A DNA stretch of 28,561 bases, from positions 1 to 28,561 of the forward strand of contig CAZKTO010000035.1 of the NCBI GenBank assembly GCA_964555685.1, written 5' to 3'. The notes beneath the pieces were generated by a model. That model did no database searches and was not told where the DNA came from. It worked only from the letters and a program-made list of their open reading frames with translations. The stretch comes from CAZKTO01 sp964555685 (lineage in GTDB: Bacteria > Chloroflexota > Dehalococcoidia > SHYB01). Every line of letters begins with the position of its first letter. Position 1 is the stretch's first letter. Below are positions 7,588 through 16,384 of the stretch, one piece after another. A program made the position numbers and the translations under genes.

Positions 7588-8862
7588 GTGTCCTTCTACA
7601 CCGTCTCCCAGATCACCCAGTACCTGCGAGAGCTCCTCGACTCCGACACCTTCCTGGGCGATCTTTACATAACGGGCGAGGTCTCGAACCTCTCGAAGTC
7701 CAGCGCCGGCCACTACTACTTCACGCTCAAGGACAGCGAGAGCCAGCTCCGCTGCGTCATGTTCCGCCCGGCCCTCGGCGCCGAGGGTCTCGACAACGGC
7801 GCCTCCGTCACCGCCCACGGCCGCATCGGCATCTACGCCGCCCGAGGCGAAGTCCAGTTCGTCGCGGACCTCGTTCAGCCCCAGGGCGTCGGCGAGCTCC
7901 ACATGAAGTTCCTGCGCCTCAAGGCCAAGCTCGAGGAGGAGGGCCTCTTCGACCCCTCGCGCAAGCGGCGGCTCCCCGAGTTCCCCAAGCGCATCGCCGT
8001 CGTCACCTCCCGCACCGGCGCCGTCTTCCACGATATCCAGAACATCATCGGGCGGCGCTGGCCCCTGGCCGAGCTGGCGCTGGCCCACACGCCCGTGCAA
8101 GGCCCCGAGGCCCCGGCAAACATCGTGGCGGCCCTGCGCGCCGTCAACCAGGCGCCCGGGATCGACGTGGTGATCCTGGCGCGCGGCGGCGGCTCGTTGG
8201 AGGAGCTCTGGGCCTTCAACGAAGAGAGCGTCGCCCGCGCTGTCCATGGCAGCCGCGTCCCCGTCGTCAGCGCCGTGGGCCACGAGACGGACTTCACCAT
8301 CTGCGACTTCGTGGCCGATGTCCGCGCGCCCACGCCCTCGGCCGCCGCCGAGCTCGTTGCGCCCGACCAGGCCGTGCTCCGCCGCCGCGTGCTCGAGCTG
8401 GGCGAAGCCGCCCGCGGCCTGGCGCTCGACGCGCTGCGCCGCCTGCGCGAGGAGGTCCGCCACGCCGCCACGCGCCTCTCGCACCTCGCGCCCGATACCG
8501 CCACCCCGCGCCAGCGCGTGGACGAGCTCACGCGCGCCGCCGGCGCCGTCCTCGCCCGCGATCTGGCCCTTCACCGCGAGCGCGTGCGCGGCCTGGCGCT
8601 CCAGCTCGGCGCACTGCAGCCGCAGGGAACCCTCGCCCGGGGTTACGCCCTCATCGAGCGCCGCGCCGACGGCCGGCTCGTCTCCCGCGTGGCCGACGTC
8701 CAGCCCGGCGACGCCATCGGAGTCCGGGTCAGCGACGGCCGGTTCGAGGGCCAGGTGACGGGCGCGGACGTCTCCATTCCGGCGCCCACTCCCGCCGCGG
8801 CGGGCCGTCGCCGCGCGCGGAACCCGCCGAACCAGACCGAGCAGATGACGTTGTTTCAATAG
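7588..8862 (+). CDS. xseA: Exodeoxyribonuclease VII large subunit
   Basis: A 424-residue protein that matches XseA, the catalytic subunit of ExoVII, which degrades single-stranded DNA from both ends into oligonucleotides. An N-terminal OB fold (about 1-100; GEVSN, YFTLKD, CVMFR) precedes the catalytic core with IAVVTSRTGAVFHDI, the glycine motif ARGGGSLEELW and AVGHETDFTICDFVADVRAPTP in separate blocks. An Ala/Arg-rich coiled-coil region (about 265-345) and the terminal barrel segment LARGYAL follow. The GTG start at 7588 is 18 bp after the radical SAM stop and has no good Shine-Dalgarno, so it may rely on coupling. Its partner xseB is unusually separated by a 362-bp repetitive spacer. Confidence 0.95.
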   Translation: MSFYTVSQITQYLRELLDSDTFLGDLYITGEVSNLSKSSAGHYYFTLKDSESQLRCVMFRPALGAEGLDNGASVTAHGRIGIYAARGEVQFVADLVQPQGVGELHMKFLRLKAKLEEEGLFDPSRKRRLPEFPKRIAVVTSRTGAVFHDIQNIIGRRWPLAELALAHTPVQGPEAPANIVAALRAVNQAPGIDVVILARGGGSLEELWAFNEESVARAVHGSRVPVVSAVGHETDFTICDFVADVRAPTPSAAAELVAPDQAVLRRRVLELGEAARGLALDALRRLREEVRHAATRLSHLAPDTATPRQRVDELTRAAGAVLARDLALHRERVRGLALQLGALQPQGTLARGYALIERRADGRLVSRVADVQPGDAIGVRVSDGRFEGQVTGADVSIPAPTPAAAGRRRARNPPNQTEQMTLFQ

Positions 8863-9224
8863 GAGCCAGGGACTAGGACTCAGTCAACATAGTTTTGATA
8901 ATTGTCATTCCGAGGAGCGAAGCGACGAGGAATCTGGGGTAGGCCATCAGGGGCGGAGTGTGAAAACCCCACCTCCCCACTCCGATCCCATCGGGGCATT
9001 GAAAAGGATGAAAATGCTCGTTCGCCCTCTCCTCCTTCCTGTTCCCCCTCTCCAAGTACTTGGAGAGGGGGTGGCCCCGATGAAATCGGGGTCGGGGGAG
9101 AGGCAAGGCCCAAGCATCTGCTAACTTTCAAGTTGACTGAGTACAAGAACCCAGCCCCCAGCCCTTGGTCCCCAGACCCAGTCCCCTTTCCCCTGCTCCT
9201 CTCCCGTAGTACGATAGACTCGCC
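8863..9224. repeat. Mosaic repeat block between xseA and xseB
   Basis: No gene lies in this 362-bp spacer. It contains, in order: an 11-bp inverted repeat arm at 8878-8888 whose partner is 9132-9142; a REP-like unit at 8904-8935 (ATTCC...GGAAT arms around a GCGAAGCG core), a type widespread in Chloroflexota and other bacteria; a perfect 28-nt palindrome at 9044-9071; and a second hairpin, CCCCGAT-GAA-ATCGGGG, at 9075-9091. The C/T-rich and G/A-rich blocks resemble the repeats at 1405-1537 and 22180-22415. The near-matching 11-bp arms suggest the inner 265 bp may be one inserted element. Open frames across this block encode repeat-derived, non-protein-like sequence. Confidence 0.7.
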
Positions 9225-9470
9225 GTGACGACCGATGCCTCCGACGATCTCGACTTCGAGCAGGCGTTCAAGCGCCTCGAAGAGACGGTCCAGGCCCTCG
9301 AACGGGGCGGCCTGACCCTCGCCCAGGCCACCAGCCTCTACGAGGAGGGCATGCGCCTGGCGAAGCTCTGCAATCGCAAACTGGACACCGCCGAGCTCAA
9401 GGTCACCGAGCTGCAGACCGCGTTCCTCGGCCAGGCCAACGGCCGGGAGGACGACGATGCCGATGCCTAG
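9225..9470 (+). CDS. xseB: Exodeoxyribonuclease VII small subunit
   Basis: An 81-residue helical protein of the XseB family, which binds XseA in several copies to make ExoVII. The conserved core DFEQAFKRLEETVQALERG, then LTLAQATSLYEEGMRLAKLC, spans residues 9-48. It ends in an acidic tail. The start is GTG at 9225, preceded by the GATAGACT stretch, which may include a -10-like TAGACT (9214-9219) but has no clear -35. Its last 14 bases overlap the PHP-domain gene. Because the repeat block separates it from xseA, it may need its own promoter. Confidence 0.93.
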   Translation: MTTDASDDLDFEQAFKRLEETVQALERGGLTLAQATSLYEEGMRLAKLCNRKLDTAELKVTELQTAFLGQANGREDDDADA

Positions 9471-10149
9471 CGCCCCCGGCCTTCGGGCCGACTTCCACAT
9501 GCACACCTGGCACTCCAAGGACTGCGGCACCCCGCCCCGCGACCTCGTCCGCCGCGCCCGCAAGGTCGGCCTCACCTGCATCGCCGTCACCGACCACAAC
9601 ACCATCCGCGGCGCCCTGGAGGTCCAGAAGATCGCCCCCCCCGAGCTCAAGGTCATCGTCGCCGAGGAGATCAAGACCCCCCACGGCGAGATCACCGGCT
9701 TCTTCCTGCGCGAGGAGGTCCCGCCCGGCCTCTCCCCCGAGGAGACCTGCCGCCGCATCAAGGAGCAGGGCGGGCTCGTCTCCATCCCCCATCCGTACGA
9801 CCGCTACCGCCGCTCCGTCCTGGACAAGGACGTGCTCGACTCCATCCTCCCCATGATCGACATCGTCGAGGTCTTCAACGCCCGCACGCCCCTCCTGCGC
9901 GACTCCGACCGCGCCCTCCAGTTCGCCGAGCGGCACGGCCTCCTCAAAGGCGCCGGCAGCGACGCCCACTGCACCTGGGAGCTGGGCCACGTCCACATCG
10001 AAATGGCCCCCTTCGATGACGTCGCCGGCTTCAAGGAGTCCCTGCGCGGCGGCACCATCCACGGCCGCCGCTCCACGCCGCTGGTCCACGCCGTGACCAC
10101 CCTTACGAAGTGGCGCAAGAAGCACCTGCGCTGGACCATGCCCCGCTAG
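9457..10149 (+). CDS. PHP-domain metal-dependent phosphoesterase
   Basis: A 230-residue PHP-fold protein with all metal-binding motifs: HMHT (H14, H16), TDHNT (D46, H47), E70-E71, IPHPYD (H112) and GSDAH (168-171). The family includes histidinol phosphatases, 3',5'-nucleoside bisphosphate phosphatases (RnaseAM/TrpH-like) and oligonucleotide exonucleases. At this size, and with the segment GGLVSIPHPYD, it most resembles the TrpH/YciV-type phosphoesterases, but that is inference. It overlaps xseB by 14 bp, and the formyltransferase-like gene starts 17 bp after it, so the three are likely translated from one message. A second ATG (9463) is only two codons in. A nucleic-acid or nucleotide-scavenging role beside ExoVII is plausible but unproven. 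Confidence 0.9.
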   Translation: MPMPSAPGLRADFHMHTWHSKDCGTPPRDLVRRARKVGLTCIAVTDHNTIRGALEVQKIAPPELKVIVAEEIKTPHGEITGFFLREEVPPGLSPEETCRRIKEQGGLVSIPHPYDRYRRSVLDKDVLDSILPMIDIVEVFNARTPLLRDSDRALQFAERHGLLKGAGSDAHCTWELGHVHIEMAPFDDVAGFKESLRGGTIHGRRSTPLVHAVTTLTKWRKKHLRWTMPR

Positions 10150-10166
10150 GGCCATCGAGGGAGCCC

Positions 10167-10973
10167 GTGTACCAGATCGGCCTCTTCGCCACCGGCCGCG
10201 GTCAGGGCTCCCGCCAGCTCCTCCAGGCGGTCCACCAGAGCATCCAGTCCGGACGGCTGCGCGCCAAGGCCGCCTTCGTCTTCTGCAACCGCGAGCCCGG
10301 CGAGTTCGACCCCACCGATGGCTTCCTCCAGATGGTCCGGGAGATGGGCTATCCCCTCGTGACCCACTCCTTCCGCAAGGTCCGGGCCCGCCTCGGCAAC
10401 GACCCCGGCTGGCGCGCCCAGTACGATGCCGAGGTCGTGCGGCTTCTCGCCCCCTACAACCCGGACCTCTGCGTCCTGGCCGGCTACCTCTTGATCTGGA
10501 GTCACGTCCTCTGCCGCCGCTACACCGCCATCAACCTGCACCCGGCGGCGCCTGGCGGGCCCATCGGCATGGTCCAGGACGTCATCTGGCAGCTCATCGA
10601 GTCCAAGGCCCGCGCCAGCGGCAATATGATGTTCCACGTCACCGAGGAGCTGGACCGCGGGCCCATCGTCTCCCACTGTACCTTTCCGCTGACCGGCGGC
10701 TCGCTGGACGAGGCGTGGCGGGCCGTCGAAGGAGTGCCCGTCGAGCAGCTCAAGCGGGAGTTCGGGGAGGAGCTGCCCCTCTTCCAGTTCATTCGCCGGC
10801 GGGGGCTGGCGCGCGAGAAGCCGCTGGTGGTCGAGACGATCCGCGCCTTCGCCGAGGGAGCTGTGCGAATAGAGAACGGGCGGGTGCTGGACCGTGGCGG
10901 CCGGCCGTTCAACGGCCTCGATCTCACCGCTGAGATCGAGGCCGCCGTCCGCGCCAGCGGCGAGACCGCCTAA
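10167..10973 (+). CDS. Formyltransferase-fold (PurN-like) protein
   Basis: A 268-residue protein with the formyltransferase N-terminal fold. GLFATGRGQGSRQLLQ (5-20) parallels the nucleotide-binding loop of PurN. The catalytic triad appears as N123 and H125 (INLHPA) and D163 (ELDRGPI). PurN is usually about 200 residues and has IHPSLLP; here it is NLHPAAPGGPIG with about 60 extra C-terminal residues, so it is probably not the purine enzyme but an uncharacterised 10-formyl-THF-dependent or hydrolase paralogue. The GTG start at 10167 was chosen because GAGGGAG precedes it; an upstream ATG (10110) would overlap the PHP gene by 40 bp and add 19 atypical residues. It is last of the xseB-PHP unit and ends just before a large palindrome. 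Confidence 0.8.
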   Translation: MYQIGLFATGRGQGSRQLLQAVHQSIQSGRLRAKAAFVFCNREPGEFDPTDGFLQMVREMGYPLVTHSFRKVRARLGNDPGWRAQYDAEVVRLLAPYNPDLCVLAGYLLIWSHVLCRRYTAINLHPAAPGGPIGMVQDVIWQLIESKARASGNMMFHVTEELDRGPIVSHCTFPLTGGSLDEAWRAVEGVPVEQLKREFGEELPLFQFIRRRGLAREKPLVVETIRAFAEGAVRIENGRVLDRGGRPFNGLDLTAEIEAAVRASGETA

Positions 10974-10985
10974 CCCCCCGCCAGA

Positions 10986-11187
10986 TCCACTTGGCTGTGC
11001 TGGGGAAACCTCTTTTGGCAAAGAGGCTTTCCCCAGGCCCCTTCCAGAAAACTCTAGAGGTGGAGTAGCGAGGGGGATGGACTCCTTGGAGTCCATCCCC
11101 CTCGCTACTCCACGCCTAAAGTTCTTTGGGAGAGGTCTGGAGAGAGCCTTTCTTGCAAGAAAGGTCTCTCCAACGCAACCAACTGGA
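10986..11187. repeat. 202-bp nested palindromic element (MITE-like or giant hairpin)
   Basis: The whole segment is an imperfect inverted repeat centred on the TT at 11086-11087. The inner 26 bp pair perfectly (11060-11085 with 11088-11113). Pairing then continues with scattered mismatches out to 10986/11187, where the ends read TCCACTTGGCTGTGCTGG and the complement of the other end reads TCCAGTTGGTTGCGTTGG. Each arm carries its own hairpin: CCTCTTTTGGCAAAGAGG at 11009-11026 and an 18-nt perfect palindrome, CCTTTCTTGCAAGAAAGG, at 11147-11164 extended by flanking pairs. It lies exactly between two convergent genes and codes for nothing. It could be a non-autonomous mobile element or a two-way transcription stop; no flanking target duplication is obvious. 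Confidence 0.85.
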
Positions 11188-11198
11188 GGAGTGGGGGG

Positions 11199-12196
11199 CT
11201 AGCGCTCGCGCTGGAGGACGTAGTCGGTCAGGCCGAGGAGGGAGTGGCGGGCGGGCGTATCGGGGAGGGCATCCAGGGCCTGACAGGCGGCCTCGCAGAA
11301 GCCCTCGGCGATTCGATGCGCCTCGGCCATGATGGCCGGCTCGCGGACGCTCTCGACGGCCGCCTGGAGCCGCTGCGGATCGCCCCGGTGACAGAAGAGG
11401 TCCTTCACCGTCTCGTCGTCGGGCCGGCGCTCGGCGAGGAGGATGGCGGGGAGCGTCATGACGCCCTGGGCGAGATCGCTGCCGACGGGCTTGCCGACCA
11501 GGGACGCGCTGCCCTGGAAGTCCAGGATGTCGTCGACGACCTGGAAGGCTATGCCCAGATTGTGGCCGTAGCTCTTGAGGGCCTGGACGTGGCGCTCGGG
11601 GGCGTTGCTGAGGATGGCGCCGCCCTCGGCGGCGGTGGCGAAGAGCGGGGCCGTCTTCTCGCGGATGCGCTTCCAGTAGTCCTCGCGCATCTGGCGCCAG
11701 TCGTAGGAGGCGGTGAGCTCCCGAAGCTCGCCGGAGGAGAGGGCCACGACCGTCTCGGCGAAGATGCGCATGACACGGATGCTCCCCGTATCGCAGACGA
11801 AGGTGGCCGACTTGGCGAACAGGTAGTCGCCCAGGAGGAGGGCCACGTCGCGCCCCCACCGGCTGCTGACGGTGGGGCGGCCGCGGCGCACGGCGGCCTT
11901 ATCGATGGTGTCATCGTGGACGAGGGTGGCGATGTGCAGGAGCTCGACGCCGGTCGCCATGAGGACGGGCATCCGCCTGTCGTGGGGGTGGAAGGAGGAC
12001 GCGAGGAGCGTGATGGCGGGCCGGACCTGCTTGCCGCTGAGCTCGAGGGTGTGGTCGAGGAGCTCGGCGAGGAGCGGGAAGCCGCCGTCGCGGGCCACCT
12101 GCCGCAGCGTCTCCTCGACCTGTCGCAGCTCCCGGCGGACGGGCTCGTAGATGGAGAGGATGGTCGTCTGGGACACGCGGCGTCCTTCGCCGGGCA

Positions 12197-12197
<1 letters not shown>
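11199..12197 (-). CDS. Trans-isoprenyl diphosphate synthase (polyprenyl synthetase)
   Basis: A 332-residue all-helical prenyltransferase that condenses isopentenyl diphosphate with an allylic diphosphate to build linear polyprenyl diphosphates. The first aspartate-rich motif is D95-D96-x-x-D99 in HDDTIDKAAVRRGRPT; the second is D222-D223-x-x-D226 in FQVVDDILDF, followed by GKPVGSDL. Upstream GKQVRP (55-60) binds IPP. Residues before the first DDxxD (LLHIATLVHDD) are small or medium-sized, as in medium- and long-chain synthases (HepT/IspB-like), suggesting a quinone side-chain or carrier-lipid precursor; chain length cannot be fixed. Its start overlaps the metG stop by one base (TGATG), so the pair is translationally coupled. 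An alternative start is the GTG seven codons in. Confidence 0.94.
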
Positions 12198-13870
<1,673 letters not shown>

Positions 13871-13919
13871 GACTGAGGAGGCCCGGCCCACGCCGCCCTT
13901 CAGGGAGACGAGACGGCCC

Positions 13920-13928
13920 ATTGTAGCA
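13920..13928 (-). promoter_or_regulatory. Extended -10 promoter for metG
   Basis: On the minus strand the sequence reads TGCTACAAT, an extended -10 element (TGn plus TACAAT). No good -35 is present at 17 bp, as expected for this class. The inferred start is near 13913, giving a leader of about 43 nt before metG. Confidence 0.55.
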
Positions 13929-14063
13929 CGGGCGGGTGGCCGGCAGTGCACCCGCCGGGCGCCCCGACAGGGCTGGGTACGGGTGCGCCCCCACCTGCGT
14001 TTCACCAAACCTCACCTGCTCCAGACCGCCTGCGGTACTTGGACGGCAGTATTCGAGGAGCGG

Positions 14064-14237
14064 TCACGCCGCCCGGCTGGCGCCGAGAGGCAGGAGCGCG
14101 CCGGTCTGGCGGAGGGTGAGCTCCTGGCGGTCCGTGATGTAGTTGCCACACTGGATGCAGGTGATGTAGCGCCCGTGACGATCGTGGCCTTCGGCGAGAT
14201 CGCCGTGGCAGCGGGGGCAGGTCTTGAGCCAGAGCAT
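14064..14237 (-). CDS. Small zinc-ribbon protein
   Basis: A 57-residue protein, MLWLKTCPRCHGDLA at its start, with two CxxC pairs (CPRC at 7-10 and CIQC at 28-31) separated by about 18 residues, so a single zinc ribbon is likely. The start was set at 14237 because a perfect GGAGGT lies eight bases upstream; a longer form would begin at 14255 and place that site inside the gene. The C-terminal 20 residues are simple. A TATAGA -10-like box (14260-14265, minus strand) is upstream. It sits between metG and the VLRF1-like gene on the same strand. Similar short CxxC proteins are common in Chloroflexota as hypothetical proteins; no function is known. Confidence 0.75.
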   Translation of the reverse strand: MLWLKTCPRCHGDLAEGHDRHGRYITCIQCGNYITDRQELTLRQTGALLPLGASRAA

Positions 14238-14351
14238 GGCGGCACCTCCGAACACTCTCTCTATACGTCCGAAGGGCGCGTTTGGGTTAGTCGGCAGCGC
14301 ACGTGAGGATGCCCAACGTTCCCGCTGCGACCGGAATGACAGGCACGATGT

Positions 14352-15077
14352 TCAGGACAGCACTGGGGACAACGGCGGTTGAAAGGTGAGGACTTGGCTC
14401 GTGTAGAGGAGACGGCCGGCGGCCTCCAGCACGCGCAGGCGCGGGTCGGGGACGTTCAGCACGCGGGACTGGCGTATCCTGGCGAGGGCGCTGAGGTAGG
14501 GGCAGCGCTTCTCGAACGCCTGGAGCGTCAGCCGGTCGCCGCCCAGGACGAGGTGGTCGAGGCGTGGCCGGTACGGCTCGGCGACCTCGCGGAGAGTCTC
14601 GCAGGCCTTGCCGAAGAGGACGCGGGCCTGCCCTTCGCGCCGGCGGGCGAAGCGGGCCGAGGAGCTGCCGCCCTTGCGGTGCCGCCCCTTGACGAACGGG
14701 GCGCCGACCTTGGAGGCGACCAGGCGCTCGCCCTCGAAGACGCCCGCGGCGAAGCCGCCGAGACGCAGGAGCAGGACGGCGGTCCAGCGGGGGCGGTCCA
14801 GGAGGCTCTGGAGGGGCCCCCCGTGCCAGCCCGCGAGTTCGAGGACGCGCTCGACGGGGAAGGGCGGCAGGACGAGGTGCGACTCGGCCAGACTCCAGAA
14901 GAGGATGGCGCCGGTCTCGGAGCCGGCGATGGCCAGCCGCACAGCCCCGGGCAGGGCGAGGTCCGGTGGCGCGCCGCGGCCGGGCGGGAGGCAGAGGGTG
15001 CGCCCGCTCATGGTGGCGTCGTGCCAGCGGGCGGCGCGGCGGCGCAGGCGGTCGCGGGAGAGGGATTCGAAGGGCAT
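14352..15077 (-). CDS. VLRF1-like protein (acVLRF1 type, putative peptidyl-tRNA hydrolase)
   Basis: A 241-residue protein whose central motif VKGRHRKGGSSSARFARRREGQ, split here as KGRHRKGGSSS (130-140) and ARFARRREGQ (141-150), resembles the signature of the actinobacterial/chloroflexi VLRF1 family. Those proteins are relatives of eRF1 and eukaryotic Vms1/ANKZF1, which cut peptidyl-tRNA on stalled large ribosomal subunits. The upstream part (PPFPVE near 71-76, then a strand-rich region with LLLRLGGFAAGVFEGERL) and the downstream LVLGGDRLTLQAFEK also fit this fold. The motif has Ser-Ser where eRF1 has GGQ; the nearest glutamine is Q150. The start 15077 suits the family N-terminus and lies 35 bp below a TACAAT box at 15113-15118 (minus), but has no clear ribosome binding site. 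An alternative is ATG 15011. Family call from memory, fairly sure; biochemical role inferred. Confidence 0.72.
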   Translation of the reverse strand: MPFESLSRDRLRRRAARWHDATMSGRTLCLPPGRGAPPDLALPGAVRLAIAGSETGAILFWSLAESHLVLPPFPVERVLELAGWHGGPLQSLLDRPRWTAVLLLRLGGFAAGVFEGERLVASKVGAPFVKGRHRKGGSSSARFARRREGQARVLFGKACETLREVAEPYRPRLDHLVLGGDRLTLQAFEKRCPYLSALARIRQSRVLNVPDPRLRVLEAAGRLLYTSQVLTFQPPLSPVLS

Positions 15078-15112
15078 GGAGCGAGGGGGACGGGACAGGG
15101 TTCCGCGGCGCC

Positions 15113-15118
15113 ATTGTA
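15113..15118 (-). promoter_or_regulatory. -10-like box upstream of the VLRF1-like gene
   Basis: The minus strand reads TACAAT, 35 bp upstream of the chosen ATG. No recognisable -35 is present. It is back to back with the LLM promoter, forming a compact divergent promoter region of about 75 bp. Confidence 0.4.
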
Positions 15119-15159
15119 GCGCGGCGTGAATGGAAGATGGGGGGACCCGCCCCATTCGT

Positions 15160-15188
15160 TTGACACCCCTCTGGCACGGCGATAGACT
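15160..15188 (+). promoter_or_regulatory. Sigma70-type promoter for the LLM oxidoreductase
   Basis: A perfect TTGACA at 15160-15165 is followed after 17 bp by TAGACT at 15183-15188. The inferred start is near 15195, giving a leader of about 25 nt before ATG 15220. Confidence 0.7.
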
Positions 15189-15219
15189 GCCGCTAATCTC
15201 CCGCTGGCAGGATACGCCC

Positions 15220-16335
15220 ATGCGCTTCGGCCTCTTCTATCAGCTCCAGGTGCGCCGTCCCTGGCACGAGGGGATCGAGTTCCAGCGGGTCTGGGAGGCC
15301 ATCGAGCAGGCGGAGGTGGCCGAGCAGTGCGGGTTCGAGGCCGTCTGGCTCGCCGAGCACCACTTCATGCCGGAGATCTCCCACTCGGGGGCGCCGGAGA
15401 TCGTGCTGGCGGCCATGGCGCAGCGGACGTCCGTCTTGCGCCTGGGCTTCGGCGTGGTGCTCCTGCCCATCGCCCATCCGGTGCGCGTGGCCGAGCGGGT
15501 GGCGATGCTGGACATCGTCAGCAAGGGGCGGGTGGACTTCGGCACCGGGCGGTCGACGACGCGCACCCAGCTCGATACCTTTGGGGTCGATCCTGCCGAG
15601 ACGCGGGACCGGTGGGAGGAGAGCGTCGATCTGATCCCGCGCCTGTGGCTCGAAGACCCCATCACCTACCACGGCCGGTTCTACACCCTGGATGGGCGCT
15701 CCATCGTCCCGAAGCCGGTGCAGAAGCCGCACCCGCCCATGTTCGTCGCCTGCGGCCAGGCCAGCACCTACGAGCTGGCGGGTCGCAAGGGGATCGGCGC
15801 CGTGGGCTTCACCACCGGCAACTTCGAGGAGATCCAGCGGCGGACGCAGCTCTACCGCGAGGCCTTGCGACAGGCGAAGCCGCCCGGCGGCGTGGTCAAC
15901 GATCAGTTGGGCGCGTGGACGATGGCCCACTGCGCCGAGAGAGACCGGGATGCCCGGGAGCTGGCCGGCCCCGAGGGGCTCTGGTACTTCGGCCTCGTCC
16001 GCCAGCAGCTGGACTCCGAGTGGAGGAACCCCGAGGAGGTGCCGGAGAGCTACCGCACCTACGCCACCTCGGCGGGCGGGCGCTCCAGCCTGTCGGGCTA
16101 CCAGACCCCTGATGCCGCCATCGACCGGGGCCTCTTCATCATGGGCGACCCCGACGCGTGCATCCGCCAGATCGAGCGGTACGAGGCGTGCGGGGTCCAG
16201 TTCCTGCTCTGCGTCATGCAGATCGGCCGGGTGCCGCACGAGAAGATCAAGCGCTCGATCCAGCTCTTCGGCAAGCACGTGATCCCGCACTTCAAGGCGA
16301 AACACCGCGAGGCTGCGCCGTCGTCAACATCGTAG
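15220..16335 (+). CDS. LLM-class flavin-dependent oxidoreductase
   Basis: A 371-residue bacterial-luciferase-like monooxygenase (TIM barrel, FMN or F420). Recognisable parts are MRFGLFYQLQ at the start, CGFEAVWLAEHHF (about 42-54), VLRLGFGVVLLPIAHPVRVAERVAMLD (about 75-100, described here as blocks) and the flavin-binding VDFGTGRSTT, then KPVQKPHPPMFVA and the C-terminal QLFGKHVIPHF. ATG 15220 is the first codon after a strong promoter and begins the beta-1 strand; longer forms are not needed. Such enzymes oxidise aliphatic, sulfonate or other organic substrates with a partner flavin reductase, but no reductase is adjacent. A fossil copy of its 3' end lies at 21150-21230. It converges on the SRPBCC gene over a shared hairpin. 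Confidence 0.92.
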   Translation: MRFGLFYQLQVRRPWHEGIEFQRVWEAIEQAEVAEQCGFEAVWLAEHHFMPEISHSGAPEIVLAAMAQRTSVLRLGFGVVLLPIAHPVRVAERVAMLDIVSKGRVDFGTGRSTTRTQLDTFGVDPAETRDRWEESVDLIPRLWLEDPITYHGRFYTLDGRSIVPKPVQKPHPPMFVACGQASTYELAGRKGIGAVGFTTGNFEEIQRRTQLYREALRQAKPPGGVVNDQLGAWTMAHCAERDRDARELAGPEGLWYFGLVRQQLDSEWRNPEEVPESYRTYATSAGGRSSLSGYQTPDAAIDRGLFIMGDPDACIRQIERYEACGVQFLLCVMQIGRVPHEKIKRSIQLFGKHVIPHFKAKHREAAPSSTS

Positions 16336-16336
16336 A

Positions 16337-16355
16337 GGCGGGTCTCAGACCCGCC
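16337..16355. terminator. Hairpin between convergent LLM and SRPBCC genes
   Basis: A perfect 8-bp stem (GGCGGGTC with GACCCGCC) and TCA loop begin two bases after the LLM stop codon. No T-run follows on either strand, so strong intrinsic termination is uncertain; it could be a two-way terminator. This GGCGGGTCTCAGACCCGCC unit also resembles a REP-type hairpin known from many Chloroflexota genomes (from memory). Confidence 0.55.
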
Positions 16356-16384
16356 CCTCCTGAATCGAAACGACGAGAGCTGCT

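Noticed and set aside
6460..8859. 799-codon open frame on the minus strand
   Set aside because: It is antisense to the radical SAM gene and xseA, both of which have clear family motifs. Long antisense frames are expected at this GC content, and the translation is low-complexity Gly/Ala/Asp/Val-rich with no domain.
8880..9785. 301-codon minus-strand frame across xseB and the repeat block
   Set aside because: Its C-terminus (IPRRFAPRND) is the usual translation of the REP-like unit, and the rest is antisense to xseB and the PHP gene.
14287..15177. 296-codon minus-strand frame overlapping the VLRF1-like gene
   Set aside because: The translation is Arg/Pro/Ala-rich shadow sequence; the other frame contains the release-factor-like motif and plausible secondary structure.
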